Of a DNA stretch of 64,000 nt, positions 36,007 to 44,399 are shown one piece after another. Source of the DNA: MWBF01 sp040772005 (lineage in GTDB: Bacteria; Chloroflexota; Anaerolineae; CG2-30-64-16). The stretch is from NCBI GenBank assembly GCA_040772005.1, contig JAXGYZ010000003.1, forward strand, positions 62,001-126,000, given 5' to 3'. The position numbers and the translations under genes were made by a program. The notes beneath the pieces are model-generated. The model had not been told where the DNA came from. It did no database searches and was given only the letters and a program-made list of their open reading frames with translations. Numbering within the stretch: position 1 is the first letter of the stretch; each line of letters begins with the position of its first letter.

Positions 36007-37041
36007 TCACCCCGTAACCGTCACGCGCTGGCCCGTATCTGCGCTTTCGATCGCGCCGAAGACCATCGCCAGGCTCTGGATGTTGTCGGTGCAGACCGTC
36101 TCCGGCGTCTCGCCCGTGCGGACGCAGCGCACGAAATCGCGGATGCAGCCGGCGTGCCCGCCGGTTTTATCGGCTGCATCGAACGCAGGCAACTCGACCT
36201 GTTGCAGGTCCGAGCGGAAGCCGGCGCGCGCCTTGACCGTCTCCGCCTGGAAGCCAGTCGCGCCGTCCCAGCGCACGCTGCCCTCAGTGCCGATGATGCG
36301 CCAGTCCGCCTCCCACGTGGTGTTGAGCCCCTCGGCGCACCAGCTCCCGCGATAGGTGTAGACCAGCCCGTCGCTCATCTCGAAGAGCGCGACTGCGGAC
36401 GCGTCGTGGTCATACCACGAGCCGGCCGGGTTCCACTCGTGCGCGTAGACGGCCAGCGGGTCGGCCTGCGAGATGAAGCGCGACGCATCGAAGGTGTGGA
36501 TCGCCATATCGAGCAGGAGGACGTGCTCCATCCGGTCACGGAAGCCGCCGAAATGCGCGCCGATGAAGAAGTCGCAGTGAATGGTGGTCACCCGGCCGAG
36601 CGCGCCGCTGTCCAGGAAGGCGCGCAGCCGCCGGATGTTGGGGTCATAGCGGCGGTTCTGCATGACGGCATACAGCTTGCCGCTCGTCTGCGCGGCCGCG
36701 ACCATCGTGCGGGCGTGGGCCATGCTGTCGGCCAGCGGCTTCTCCCCGAGCACGTGACAGCCCGCGGCCAGCGCCTCGGTCGTGACTGAGATGTGCGCCT
36801 CCGGGATGGTGCAGTCGAAGACGATGTCGGGCTTCGTCGCGGCAAGGACCGGGCCGAGCGCCGTCCCGGTGGCAGCATCGGTCCAGCCGTACTCGGCAGC
36901 GCGGCCGCGGGCCGCATCCTCGATGAGGTCAACGAAGCCGACCATCTGCAGGTCGGGCAGGTCGCGAATCGCGTTGAGCCAGGCGCGGCTGATGCCGCCG
37001 CAGCCGGCCAGGACGGCAGTGAGGGGAGGTTGTGCTGGCAT
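36007..37041 (-). CDS. Gfo/Idh/MocA-family oxidoreductase
   Basis: 344 aa. Rossmann AVLAGCGGISRAWLNAI, EKP motif in VLGEKPLADSM (about 95-105), then a C-terminal domain with DRMEHVLLLDMAIHTFDASRFI carrying the Asp/His active-site residues. NAD(P)-dependent sugar dehydrogenase by family. It is directly followed upstream by a xylose-isomerase-like gene 94 bp away, a pairing seen in 3-keto-glycoside and C-glycoside cleavage systems. Confidence 0.92.
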   Translation of the reverse strand: MPAQPPLTAVLAGCGGISRAWLNAIRDLPDLQMVGFVDLIEDAARGRAAEYGWTDAATGTALGPVLAATKPDIVFDCTIPEAHISVTTEALAAGCHVLGEKPLADSMAHARTMVAAAQTSGKLYAVMQNRRYDPNIRRLRAFLDSGALGRVTTIHCDFFIGAHFGGFRDRMEHVLLLDMAIHTFDASRFISQADPLAVYAHEWNPAGSWYDHDASAVALFEMSDGLVYTYRGSWCAEGLNTTWEADWRIIGTEGSVRWDGATGFQAETVKARAGFRSDLQQVELPAFDAADKTGGHAGCIRDFVRCVRTGETPETVCTDNIQSLAMVFGAIESADTGQRVTVTG

Positions 37042-37073
37042 CGGGTCTCCTTACGGCGAGGTACGAAGTGATT

Positions 37074-37131
37074 CTCACGCAAAGACCGCAAAGAAATAAT
37101 ACTTAATTGCGCCTTTGCGTCTTTGCGTGAG
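37074..37131. repeat. Inverted repeat (CTCACGCAAAGA family)
   Basis: Arms CTCACGCAAAGA (37074-37085) and TCTTTGCGTGAG (37120-37131). The same word family forms the inner palindrome at 26704-26776. Confidence 0.85.
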
Positions 37132-37135
37132 CTAT

Positions 37136-37969
37136 CTACCAACGGATCTCATGGCGGGCCGCGACCGAGCGAATGTGCTCGGCGGCGAGCCGGTAATCCT
37201 CTTCTGCGGTCAGATGCTCCAGCATCAAGGGCGTGTCCGGATCCAGCCGGGCCAGCTCGGCCAGGAACACAGCGTAATCGAGCGCGCCCAGGCCCGCCCG
37301 CACCTCGCTCAGGTGGACGGTCAGCTCCGGCGCGAGCAGGATGTCCTTCGCATGGCACGACCGGATGTGCGGGCCCAGCTTCTCGAAGCACTCGCGCAGC
37401 AGCGCGGCGTTGCCGAAATAGCGCTGCGGGCTGCACACGAGGTTGACGGGATCCAGGTGCACCGCGCACGCCGGCCGGTCGATGGCGGCGAGCAGGCTCA
37501 GGTAGCTGTCCGCCGAATCCGGGTACGCCCAAGGCATCGTTTCCAGGGTATAGTATGTGCGCGTCGGCTGCACCGTGTCTATGATATCGCGCACGGTTTG
37601 AACGATCATGTAAAACGTTTCATCGGTCAGATCGCGCGGATCGGGCCCGTCCCACTTGGGGCCGCGCGAGCCGGTGATATTCACGCAGCAGCGCGCGCCG
37701 ATGCGGTCGGCCAGGTGCAGGCTCGCCTGGCAATGGGCGATGGCCGCCTGCCGCGTCGCGGCGTCGGGGCTGAGCGGGTTGCTCCACGCGCCGACCTCCG
37801 CGACGACGATGTCAGCCCGCGCGGCCGCGTCTGCGTAGGCGCGCACCGTCGCGTCGTCTGCGTCCGGCTTGAGCGGGCAGTAGGCCGCGCGATAGCCTGC
37901 CGCGCGGACGGCCTGCGCCCACGCAGCAGGGTCACCGGCCGCGTCGAAGATGGGTCCGCCGAGTCGCAT
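37136..37969 (-). CDS. Sugar phosphate isomerase/epimerase-like TIM barrel
   Basis: 277 aa AP-endonuclease-2/xylose-isomerase-like barrel. The metal-binding set E143 (YTLETMPW), D173 (HLDPVN), H206 (SCHAKD) and E251 (MLEHL) is complete. Enzymes of this fold isomerise, epimerise or eliminate sugar derivatives. Beside a Gfo/Idh gene it could eliminate the aglycone or sugar from a 3-keto intermediate (inference from DgpA/DgpBC and related systems). Start ATG 37967-37969. Confidence 0.88.
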   Translation of the reverse strand: MRLGGPIFDAAGDPAAWAQAVRAAGYRAAYCPLKPDADDATVRAYADAAARADIVVAEVGAWSNPLSPDAATRQAAIAHCQASLHLADRIGARCCVNITGSRGPKWDGPDPRDLTDETFYMIVQTVRDIIDTVQPTRTYYTLETMPWAYPDSADSYLSLLAAIDRPACAVHLDPVNLVCSPQRYFGNAALLRECFEKLGPHIRSCHAKDILLAPELTVHLSEVRAGLGALDYAVFLAELARLDPDTPLMLEHLTAEEDYRLAAEHIRSVAARHEIRW

Positions 37970-38000
37970 GCCTCACCCCTTGCCCTCACCCCCTGCCCTT

Positions 38001-38027
38001 TCCTGAGGAAGCCTTGCTTCCTCAGGA
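38001..38027. repeat. Hairpin TCCTGAGGAAGC/GCTTCCTCAGGA
   Basis: Perfect 12-bp arms with a three-base loop, flanked by CTCACCCC- and GAGAGGGG-type words that extend the pairing. It is in the gap between the aldo/keto reductase and TIM-barrel genes. Confidence 0.85.
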
Positions 38028-38043
38028 GAGGGGGAGTTGAGGG

Positions 38044-39021
38044 TTACTTCCCGGAATACCAGAAGGCGCGGAGCCAGTTGTGCTGGCGCAGTCGCGCTGC
38101 GAGCTCGTCGGTCATGGGCGGCTGGTCACTGACGCCGCAGTTGAGTTCGGCCTGCCGCGCGTTACGCATCCCCGGGATGACCGTCGAGACCGCGGCGGGC
38201 TTGAGCGCGAACTTGAGCGCGGCGGTCGGCAGGTCCGGCTCCGCGTCCCCGATGGTTTCCCGGACCGCGGCGACGCGCTTGACCGTCCGCTCCAGCCGGT
38301 CGCCCGCGAAGTAGCGGCTGCGGAAGTCGTCCGCTGGGAAGCGGGTGTCCGCGTCCCATTTGCCCGTCAGCGAGCCTTCGTCGAAGGCGACGCGCACGAT
38401 GACGCCGACGTTGTTCTCCGCGGCCGCGGGCAGGAACTCGGCCTGCGGCTCCTGCTCGAAGATGTTGTAGATGACCTGCACCGAGTCAAGCCAGCCCCCG
38501 CGCATCAGGTCGATGAGCGAGTTCTGGTCGTGCTCCGGCGTGCTGATGCCGATGCCCCGAATCTTGCCCTCGCGTTGGAACCGGCGCAGGACCTCCAGCG
38601 CGACGGGCGCGCGGTTCCACGCCCGCGTCCAGGTGTGGAGTTGGACGAGGTCCAGGCAGTCGGTCTTGAGGTTGCGCAGGCTGAACTCCAGCCGCTCGCG
38701 CAAGTACGCCTCGGGATAGCTCTCCTCGACCTTGTCGTACGGGCTGGGCGGCCACGAACCGGCCGCGGGCGGAATCTTCGTCGCGACGTAGATATGTTCG
38801 CCCTTGCGGTCTGCCAGCACCTCACCGATGATGCGTTCGCTCTTGCCGTTGCCGTAACCCTGTGCGGTGTCTATGAAGTTGCAGCCCAGGTCCAGGGCGC
38901 GGTGCAGCGCGGCGATGGAGTCTGCCTCGCTCTGGCTGCCCCAGCCGCCGCCGATGGCCCACGCGCCGAAGCCGATCTCCGATACCTGCCAGCCCAGTCT
39001 GCCGAATGTCCTGTACTTCAT
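38044..39021 (-). CDS. Aldo/keto reductase
   Basis: 325 aa with MKYRTFGRLGWQVSEIGFGAWAIGG and the tetrad D51, Y56, K82, H129 (IDTAQGYG, ATKIPP, QLHTW). IGISTPEHDQ lies in the place of the NADP-loop and IPGMRNARQAELNC near the end. ATG 39019-39021 has AGGAG seven bases upstream. It is 14 bp downstream of the esterase gene and probably co-transcribed. It likely reduces a carbonyl sugar or deoxy-sugar product. Confidence 0.9.
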   Translation of the reverse strand: MKYRTFGRLGWQVSEIGFGAWAIGGGWGSQSEADSIAALHRALDLGCNFIDTAQGYGNGKSERIIGEVLADRKGEHIYVATKIPPAAGSWPPSPYDKVEESYPEAYLRERLEFSLRNLKTDCLDLVQLHTWTRAWNRAPVALEVLRRFQREGKIRGIGISTPEHDQNSLIDLMRGGWLDSVQVIYNIFEQEPQAEFLPAAAENNVGVIVRVAFDEGSLTGKWDADTRFPADDFRSRYFAGDRLERTVKRVAAVRETIGDAEPDLPTAALKFALKPAAVSTVIPGMRNARQAELNCGVSDQPPMTDELAARLRQHNWLRAFWYSGK

Positions 39022-39035
39022 CCTCATGCTCCTTT

Positions 39036-40181
39036 CTATGCCGCTAACTTCTGCTTCAACCAATCGAATGCCGACTCCTGCATCTCCAGGTCGAACTTGT
39101 GCGGGCCGGGGTAGAACTCGCCGGTGTACGCGTCGCGCTGGCCCGCGTGCGCGTACAGGCCGGACAGCCGTTCGTGCGCCGCGCGCATCCCGGCCACGGT
39201 GAACAACTCGTCATCCAGGTCATACTGCACCAGCAACGGCGACGGCGCGCGGCACGCGGCCAGGTCCGGCCAGTCGCCGTGCCGTGCCCAGCCGTGGGGG
39301 AAGAGCATCCAGGTGTGCGTGACCTGCTTATCGAGCAGTTCCGCGTAGGTGCTCATCAGCCCGACGATGACGGCCGCGCGGACGTGGTCGGATGTCGCCT
39401 GCAGCAGCGCGGCGCGGTTGCCGCCGCCCGACAGGCCGAGACAGCCCACCCCGCCCTCGCGCACGTCGGGCCGGCTGCGCAGGTAGTTGACCGCAATCCG
39501 GTCCTCGTGGCTGACCATGCCCGCGAAGGTCGTGCCGAACAGCGCGCAATACTTCTCGATGACGTGGAACTCGAACAGCCAGGCCGCGTAGTTGTAATCG
39601 GCAATCGCCTCGGCGTGCGCGGAGCCGTCCGTGGGCTGCCATGCGGGGTCGCGTTGCGCGGCCATCCGGCGGATGTTCTCGGGCATGGACTCCACCGGGA
39701 AGCGCCGCGAGCCCCACATGAAGGTGTCGTGGACGAGCACTGCAAAGCCGCGTCGCGCCAGCTCGTTGGCATAGGCGCGGCCGCCGTAGGACCGCTCGCG
39801 GAACGCGGTGACGACCGGGTCCGCCGGCTCAGATCCGTCCGCGATCTTCTCCCGGCCGTAGAACTTGAAGCCGCCGTGGTCGTGCAGCGCCACGATGCCG
39901 GGCAGCCGGCCCTGGGCTCCCGCGGGCTTGAGCAGCCAGGCCTGCGTGCGCGGGCCATAGCCGGCCGACCAGGAGACCGCCTCGCCGGCCACGCCGTCGC
40001 GCTCCCAGGTCCCCTCGGAGCGGACATCCAGCGCCGGCTCAGGGCCGCAGCAGAAGCCCAGCACGTCTTTGACGCGCTGCCGGGTCTGCGGGCCGGGGTA
40101 GGCCACGGGGAAGAGCGCGCGCTGGCGCATGGCCTCCTCCCGCCAGTCGTTGAATGGGCCGAGGTGAAAAACCGGAAGCAT
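39036..40181 (-). CDS. Alpha/beta hydrolase (acetyl-xylan-esterase/dienelactone-hydrolase-like)
   Basis: 381 aa. Oxyanion region HDHGG (100-104), nucleophile S251 in GLSGGGN, a late acid D323/D324 (QYDLDDELF) and H361 (GPHKFD) form a serine-hydrolase triad. The long N-terminal segment is typical of the large ABhydrolase_7-type sugar esterases. It could deacylate sugars before glycosidase or sulfatase action. It is divergent from the plus-strand sulfatase with only 60 bp between starts. Confidence 0.85.
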   Translation of the reverse strand: MLPVFHLGPFNDWREEAMRQRALFPVAYPGPQTRQRVKDVLGFCCGPEPALDVRSEGTWERDGVAGEAVSWSAGYGPRTQAWLLKPAGAQGRLPGIVALHDHGGFKFYGREKIADGSEPADPVVTAFRERSYGGRAYANELARRGFAVLVHDTFMWGSRRFPVESMPENIRRMAAQRDPAWQPTDGSAHAEAIADYNYAAWLFEFHVIEKYCALFGTTFAGMVSHEDRIAVNYLRSRPDVREGGVGCLGLSGGGNRAALLQATSDHVRAAVIVGLMSTYAELLDKQVTHTWMLFPHGWARHGDWPDLAACRAPSPLLVQYDLDDELFTVAGMRAAHERLSGLYAHAGQRDAYTGEFYPGPHKFDLEMQESAFDWLKQKLAA

Positions 40182-40210
40182 TTGCGTAAGTCCTTCCTTT
40201 AGCGTAGGAT
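40182..40210 (+). promoter_or_regulatory. Possible promoter of the plus-strand sulfatase
   Basis: TTGCGT (40182-40187), a 17-bp spacer and TAGGAT (40205-40210). A start near 40217 would leave about 25 nt including AGGAG before the ATG. Both boxes are moderate matches. Confidence 0.4.
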
Positions 40211-40241
40211 GTGCGATGTCGCCAGATGACAGGAGCGTGAA

Positions 40242-41642
40242 ATGTTACCCCCGAACATCCTCTTCATCCTGACAGACCAGCAGCGGTGGGATACCTGCGG
40301 GTGCTACGGCCAGGCGCTGCCCGTGACGCCGCAACTGGATGAAATGGCCCGCGAGGGCGTCCGCTTCGAATATGCCTTCACCAGCCAGCCGGTGTGCGGG
40401 CCGACGCGGGCGTGCCTGCAGACGGGCCGCTATGCGACCGAGACCGGCGTCCACATCAACCACCGCATGTTGCCGCCGACCGAGCGCACGATCGCGCACC
40501 ACCTGGCGGACGCCGGCTATGAGACCGGCTACATCGGCAAGTGGCACCTCGCGTCCACCGGGCCGGAGGGCGGGCCGGATGACTTCCGCACCCGAGCCGT
40601 GCCGCCGGAGCGCCGCGGCGGGTACCGGGATTTCTGGCTGGCCGCGGATGTGCTGGAGTTCACCTCGCACAGCTACGACGGCCATGTGTTCGACCGGGAC
40701 ATGCAGCGCCGGGACTTCCCGGAGGGCCGCTACCGGGTCGACGCGCTGACCGACTGGGCGCTCGAATATCTGCGCAGCCGCGACGGCAAGCGTCCGTGGT
40801 TCCTGTTCCTCTCCTACCTGGAGCCGCACCACCAGAACGACCACAACCATCACGAAGGGCCGATTGGTTCGACGCGGCGCTTTCGCAACTTCGTGCCGCC
40901 GCCGGACCTGGTCAACGCGAGCGGCGACTGGCGGCACGAATACGCCGACTATCTGGGTTCCTGCCACAGCATCGACACGAACCTGGGCCGTCTGCTCGAT
41001 GAGCTCATCTGGCTCGGCATGGTGCGTGACACGGTTGTCGTCTTTACGAGCGACCACGGCTCGCACTTCCGCACCCGTAACGCCGAGTACAAGCGCTCGT
41101 GCCACGACGCCAGCATTCGCGTGCCGCTGGTCATCACCGGGCCGGGCTTCAAGGCCCCGCGCGGCGCACGCCGAGCCGCGGGCGTTTCGCCCGCGGCCTT
41201 CCAGCCGCGCGGGGTCAGCGAGCTGGTCAGCCTGATGGACCTGCCGCCGACGCTGCTGACCGTCGCGGGCCTGACCCCGCCGCCTGCAATGCGCGGGCGG
41301 CCCTTGCAGCAGTTACTCGGTCCGACGCCTCCCGCCGACTGGCCGCAGGAGGTGTTCGTCCAGATCAGCGAAGACCACTGCGGCCGGGCCGTCCGCACGC
41401 GGCGCTGGAAATACAGCGTGCGCGGGCTGCACGTGACCGGCGCGGACCCTGCGGCGGAAACCTATGTCGAAGACTGCCTCTACGACCTCGCCGCCGACCC
41501 GCACGAGCAGACCAATCTCGTCGCGGACCCGGCCTACGCCGCGGTGCGTGCGGAACTGGCCGAGACGCTCAAGCGCCGCATGGCCGCCGCGGGGGAGGCC
41601 GTGCCGGTGATTGTCCTCACCCCCCCGACCCCCCTCTCCTGA
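40242..41642 (+). CDS. Sulfatase (family S1, Cys type)
   Basis: 466 aa, one of two plus-strand genes of the window. LPPNILFILTDQQRWD opens the fold, formylglycine site C52-G-P-T-R56, GKWHLA (about 105) and VFTSDHGSHFRTRN (about 268) follow. AGGAG is six bases before ATG. The last residues (VLTPPTPLS) are encoded by a C-rich hairpin repeat rather than family-like sequence, so the original C-terminus may have been altered. It is convergent with a Gfo/Idh gene and divergent from the esterase. Confidence 0.93.
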   Translation: MLPPNILFILTDQQRWDTCGCYGQALPVTPQLDEMAREGVRFEYAFTSQPVCGPTRACLQTGRYATETGVHINHRMLPPTERTIAHHLADAGYETGYIGKWHLASTGPEGGPDDFRTRAVPPERRGGYRDFWLAADVLEFTSHSYDGHVFDRDMQRRDFPEGRYRVDALTDWALEYLRSRDGKRPWFLFLSYLEPHHQNDHNHHEGPIGSTRRFRNFVPPPDLVNASGDWRHEYADYLGSCHSIDTNLGRLLDELIWLGMVRDTVVVFTSDHGSHFRTRNAEYKRSCHDASIRVPLVITGPGFKAPRGARRAAGVSPAAFQPRGVSELVSLMDLPPTLLTVAGLTPPPAMRGRPLQQLLGPTPPADWPQEVFVQISEDHCGRAVRTRRWKYSVRGLHVTGADPAAETYVEDCLYDLAADPHEQTNLVADPAYAAVRAELAETLKRRMAAAGEAVPVIVLTPPTPLS

Positions 41643-41661
41643 GTGCGCTCAGGAGAGGGGG
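41630..41661. repeat. Hairpin overlapping the sulfatase stop codon
   Basis: CCCCCTCTCCTGAG (41630-41643) and CTCAGGAGAGGGGG (41648-41661) are perfect 14-bp arms around TGCG. The sulfatase TGA stop lies at 41640-41642, inside the left arm. It sits between convergent genes and could stop transcription or protect the mRNA end. Confidence 0.9.
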
Positions 41662-41684
41662 GCAGGGGGGTGAGGTCAGTGAGG

Positions 41685-42812
41685 TCAGTCCGGCGTTGCG
41701 CCGGGCTTACCATGCAGGGTGGGCAGCGGGTGCGGGCGGACGAGCGCGCCGCCCTGCTCATACGATTCCATGGCTGCCCAGGTGTATTCGAGCGCGGCCA
41801 GGCCGTCGCGGCCGGACGCGCGCAGGCTCTCGCGCGGCACGCCGTTGGTCACGTCCTCGAGGAACGCGTGGATGCGCAGCGGGAAGGTCGCGCTGAAGTC
41901 TTTGATGCCCGTATCGAACACATCGGCCACTGCGGCCATGCCCATCGACATCGCGGCCGGATTTGCGGGGCGCTTGGGGTCGGGGCCTTCCCACAGGGTA
42001 ATCTTCTCGATGCAGTTCTCGATGCAGAACGCACCATTCGTGCCCGAAACTTCCACGCTCCACCAGCCGCCGAGGCCGAACGGCGAATCGCCGCGCTGGC
42101 TGAGCAGGTAGCCGATGCCGCCGTTGGCGAACTTCACGTTCACGCCGTTGATGGAGAGCATCGCGTCGCCGACCTTCTTGCGGAAGCTCGGCCGCTCCAC
42201 GAATGCCTGGACATGGGTGATGTCGCCGCAGAAGTGGCGCATGACGCTGAACGGGTGGGTCAGGAACGCCTTCATGTGCGCATAGGGGAAGCCCCACCAG
42301 CGCCAGTTGGTGTTCGGCTGGTACGCGGCCTCGCTGCCGTTGAAGCCGACCTTGTGCAGGCAGTAGACCAGCTCGCCGATCTGGCCCTTCTTGATGTACT
42401 CGTCCGCCCGGTCCGCGGTCGGGGTGAAGTAATGGTTCAGGTTGACGCCGAGATAGAGGTCCTTCTCGGCCGCCTTCGCCACCATCTGCCGCGCCTCGTT
42501 GACGTCGTTGGAGATGGGCTTCTCCACGAGCACGTGCTTGCCTGCTTCCAGCGCTTCCATCGTGGGCTCGAAGTGCCAGCTGCCGTTCTCGTGGCCGCCG
42601 GTCGTGATGTCCACGATGTCCAGCTCCTCGTTGCGGAGCATGTCCGTCAGGCTGTAGTAGGCCTTGACGCCGTACTTCTTTGCCGCGGCGTCGGCGCGTT
42701 CCTTGACGATGTCGCAGACCGCGACGAAGTCCGACAGGGGATCGGTGTGATGGGCCTGGGCGTGGGTGTTGCCGATGCCGCGCATACCGACGATACCGAC
42801 TTTGAGTGGCAT
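41685..42812 (-). CDS. Gfo/Idh/MocA-family oxidoreductase
   Basis: 375 aa. VGIVGMRGIGNTHAQAHH opens the Rossmann fold and EKP lies in VLVEKPISNDVN (about 94). The substrate domain has WRWWGFPYAHMKAFLTHPFSVMRHFCGDI, with His/Asp residues for ligand. Family function is NAD(P)-dependent oxidation of a sugar or cyclitol. It follows the Cys-less sulfatase-like gene on the minus strand after 91 bp. Confidence 0.91.
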   Translation of the reverse strand: MPLKVGIVGMRGIGNTHAQAHHTDPLSDFVAVCDIVKERADAAAKKYGVKAYYSLTDMLRNEELDIVDITTGGHENGSWHFEPTMEALEAGKHVLVEKPISNDVNEARQMVAKAAEKDLYLGVNLNHYFTPTADRADEYIKKGQIGELVYCLHKVGFNGSEAAYQPNTNWRWWGFPYAHMKAFLTHPFSVMRHFCGDITHVQAFVERPSFRKKVGDAMLSINGVNVKFANGGIGYLLSQRGDSPFGLGGWWSVEVSGTNGAFCIENCIEKITLWEGPDPKRPANPAAMSMGMAAVADVFDTGIKDFSATFPLRIHAFLEDVTNGVPRESLRASGRDGLAALEYTWAAMESYEQGGALVRPHPLPTLHGKPGATPD

Positions 42813-42843
42813 GATTCTGACTCCTTGTTGATACAGTGCTCTG

Positions 42844-42890
42844 CTTTGTCACGGTGTGCTGTAGCGCAGCCACAGCACACCGTGACAAAG
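42844..42890. repeat. 19-bp perfect hairpin CTTTGTCACGGTGTGCTGT
   Basis: Left arm 42844-42862 and right arm 42872-42890 are perfect over 19 bp around a nine-base loop, in the gap between the sulfatase-like stop and the Gfo/Idh start. Confidence 0.92.
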
Positions 42891-42903
42891 CCAGGATGGA
42901 TAA

Positions 42904-44298
42904 CTACTGCTTGTTGCGGGCCTGCAGGCGCTGGGCCTGGCCCGGGTCACCGATATGCATCGAGTGATACGCCTCGTCCGAGCTGCTGAACGGCCCCTTC
43001 GTGCCGCCGTGCCACGCGCCCTGCGTGTCGATCGGGTTGGGCAGCCCGGTCGCGGCCTTGCGCTGCTCGATCCACGCCTCCATGCGGCTGCGGAGATGCG
43101 CGACGACTTCCGGCTCGCTGTCCGCCAGGTTGTTGTACTCGGTCGGGTCTTCGAGCAGGTTGTACAGCTCGACCGGCGGCTTGTAGTGGAAGTCGGGTTC
43201 GAGCGCGACAATGAGCTTCCATTCGGGTGTCCGCCAGCCGTGCTTGCGCATCCACGTACACTCGGTCAGGTAGATCTCCGGCTTCTGCGAGGCGACCGTC
43301 CCGTCGATCATCGGCAGGAGGCTCTGGCCGTCGAACTTGACGCCCTCCGGCTGGACGCCGATGAGGTCGAGCAGGGTCGGCGTGGTGTCATACTGCCGCG
43401 TGATGCCCTGGATGCGGCGGCCCGCGGGCACCTTGCCCGGCCAGCGGATGATGAGCGGCACGACGAGCGTCGGGTCGTACAGGCCGTGGTGGTCGAAGTA
43501 GCAGTCGTGGTCGTTCAGCGTCTCGCCGTGGTCGGAGGTGATGACGATGATCGTGTCGTCCGCGATGCCAAGCCGCTCCACCGCGGTGAAGAGCGTCTGG
43601 ATGGCCGCGTCCATGTATGCCACCTCGCCGTCGTACTGCGCGATGACGTAGTCCGCGTCGGTGCAGCCCGGCGGCAGCCAGCTCGCGATGTAGTCGCGGA
43701 ACGGCTCGAAGGCCATCACCTTGTCCAGCGAGTGGTTGTTCGGGTCGGTCTCGTTGCCGTGGTAGAACATGCGCTCATAGGGCGCGGGCGGCAGGTAGGG
43801 CGAGTGCGGGTCCATGTGGCGGAGGAAGAGCAGGAAGGGCTGGTCACCCTGCGCCAGCCGCTCCAGCTCCGGCACGGCGACCTCGTTGAGGTTCTGCGCC
43901 TTGGGCATGCGGCCCTGCTCCCACGTCTTCCAGCCCGCGTCGAAGTCCAGGTACTTGTCGAACCCGCGCGAGGCCGCGTTGTGGGTGAAGCCGATGCAGG
44001 TGCTCGTGTAGCCCGCGTCGCGCAGCATTTCGGGCAGCGTCCGGACTTCGGGCCGCAGCGGCCCCTTGTGCGCCAGCGCGACGACCTGCGTGCTGAACAC
44101 ATCCATGCCGGTGAGCATGTTGGTGTAGCCGCTCGTCGTCGGGATGTGCGGGCTGTAGTGGTGCTCGAAGAGCGTGGCGCCCTGCGCAAACCGGTCGATG
44201 TACGGCGTGGTGAGGCGGTGATAGCCGTACGCGCTCATGTGGTCGGCGCGCAGCGAGTCGATGCCGAAGAACAGGATATTGGGAAGTTTGTTCGCCAT
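42904..44298 (-). CDS. Sulfatase-fold hydrolase lacking the formylglycine Cys
   Basis: 464 aa with the alkaline-phosphatase/sulfatase core: NILFFGIDSLRADHMSAYG with D14, and later VITSDHGETLNDHDCYFDHHGLYDP giving the other metal ligands. The expected CxPxR is absent. Aligned on the following LTG the sequence reads SPHIPTTSGYTNMLTG with T54 at the nucleophile position. A Thr nucleophile is known in phosphodiesterases/phosphatases of this superfamily, so it may be a phosphodiesterase, phosphonate hydrolase or an inactive sulfatase. It lies downstream of GH29. Confidence 0.85.
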   Translation of the reverse strand: MANKLPNILFFGIDSLRADHMSAYGYHRLTTPYIDRFAQGATLFEHHYSPHIPTTSGYTNMLTGMDVFSTQVVALAHKGPLRPEVRTLPEMLRDAGYTSTCIGFTHNAASRGFDKYLDFDAGWKTWEQGRMPKAQNLNEVAVPELERLAQGDQPFLLFLRHMDPHSPYLPPAPYERMFYHGNETDPNNHSLDKVMAFEPFRDYIASWLPPGCTDADYVIAQYDGEVAYMDAAIQTLFTAVERLGIADDTIIVITSDHGETLNDHDCYFDHHGLYDPTLVVPLIIRWPGKVPAGRRIQGITRQYDTTPTLLDLIGVQPEGVKFDGQSLLPMIDGTVASQKPEIYLTECTWMRKHGWRTPEWKLIVALEPDFHYKPPVELYNLLEDPTEYNNLADSEPEVVAHLRSRMEAWIEQRKAATGLPNPIDTQGAWHGGTKGPFSSSDEAYHSMHIGDPGQAQRLQARNKQ

Positions 44299-44355
44299 GT
44301 GACCCTCTCGTTGGTGTTTCGATTTCGGGAACCGTTCGGAGCTAGAGACCCTTCG

Positions 44356-44390
44356 CAGACACCCGTTTTCTGGCAGAAAACGGGTGTCTG
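44356..44390. repeat. 16-bp perfect hairpin CAGACACCCGTTTTCT
   Basis: Arms 44356-44371 and 44375-44390 are perfect with a GGC loop. It lies between the GH29 stop and the sulfatase-like start, with no T-run on the minus strand. Confidence 0.92.
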
Positions 44391-44399
44391 GCGATTATC

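Noticed and set aside
37609..37622. LacI-like box TGTAAAACGTTTCA
   Set aside because: It lies inside the TIM-barrel coding region and away from any start codon.
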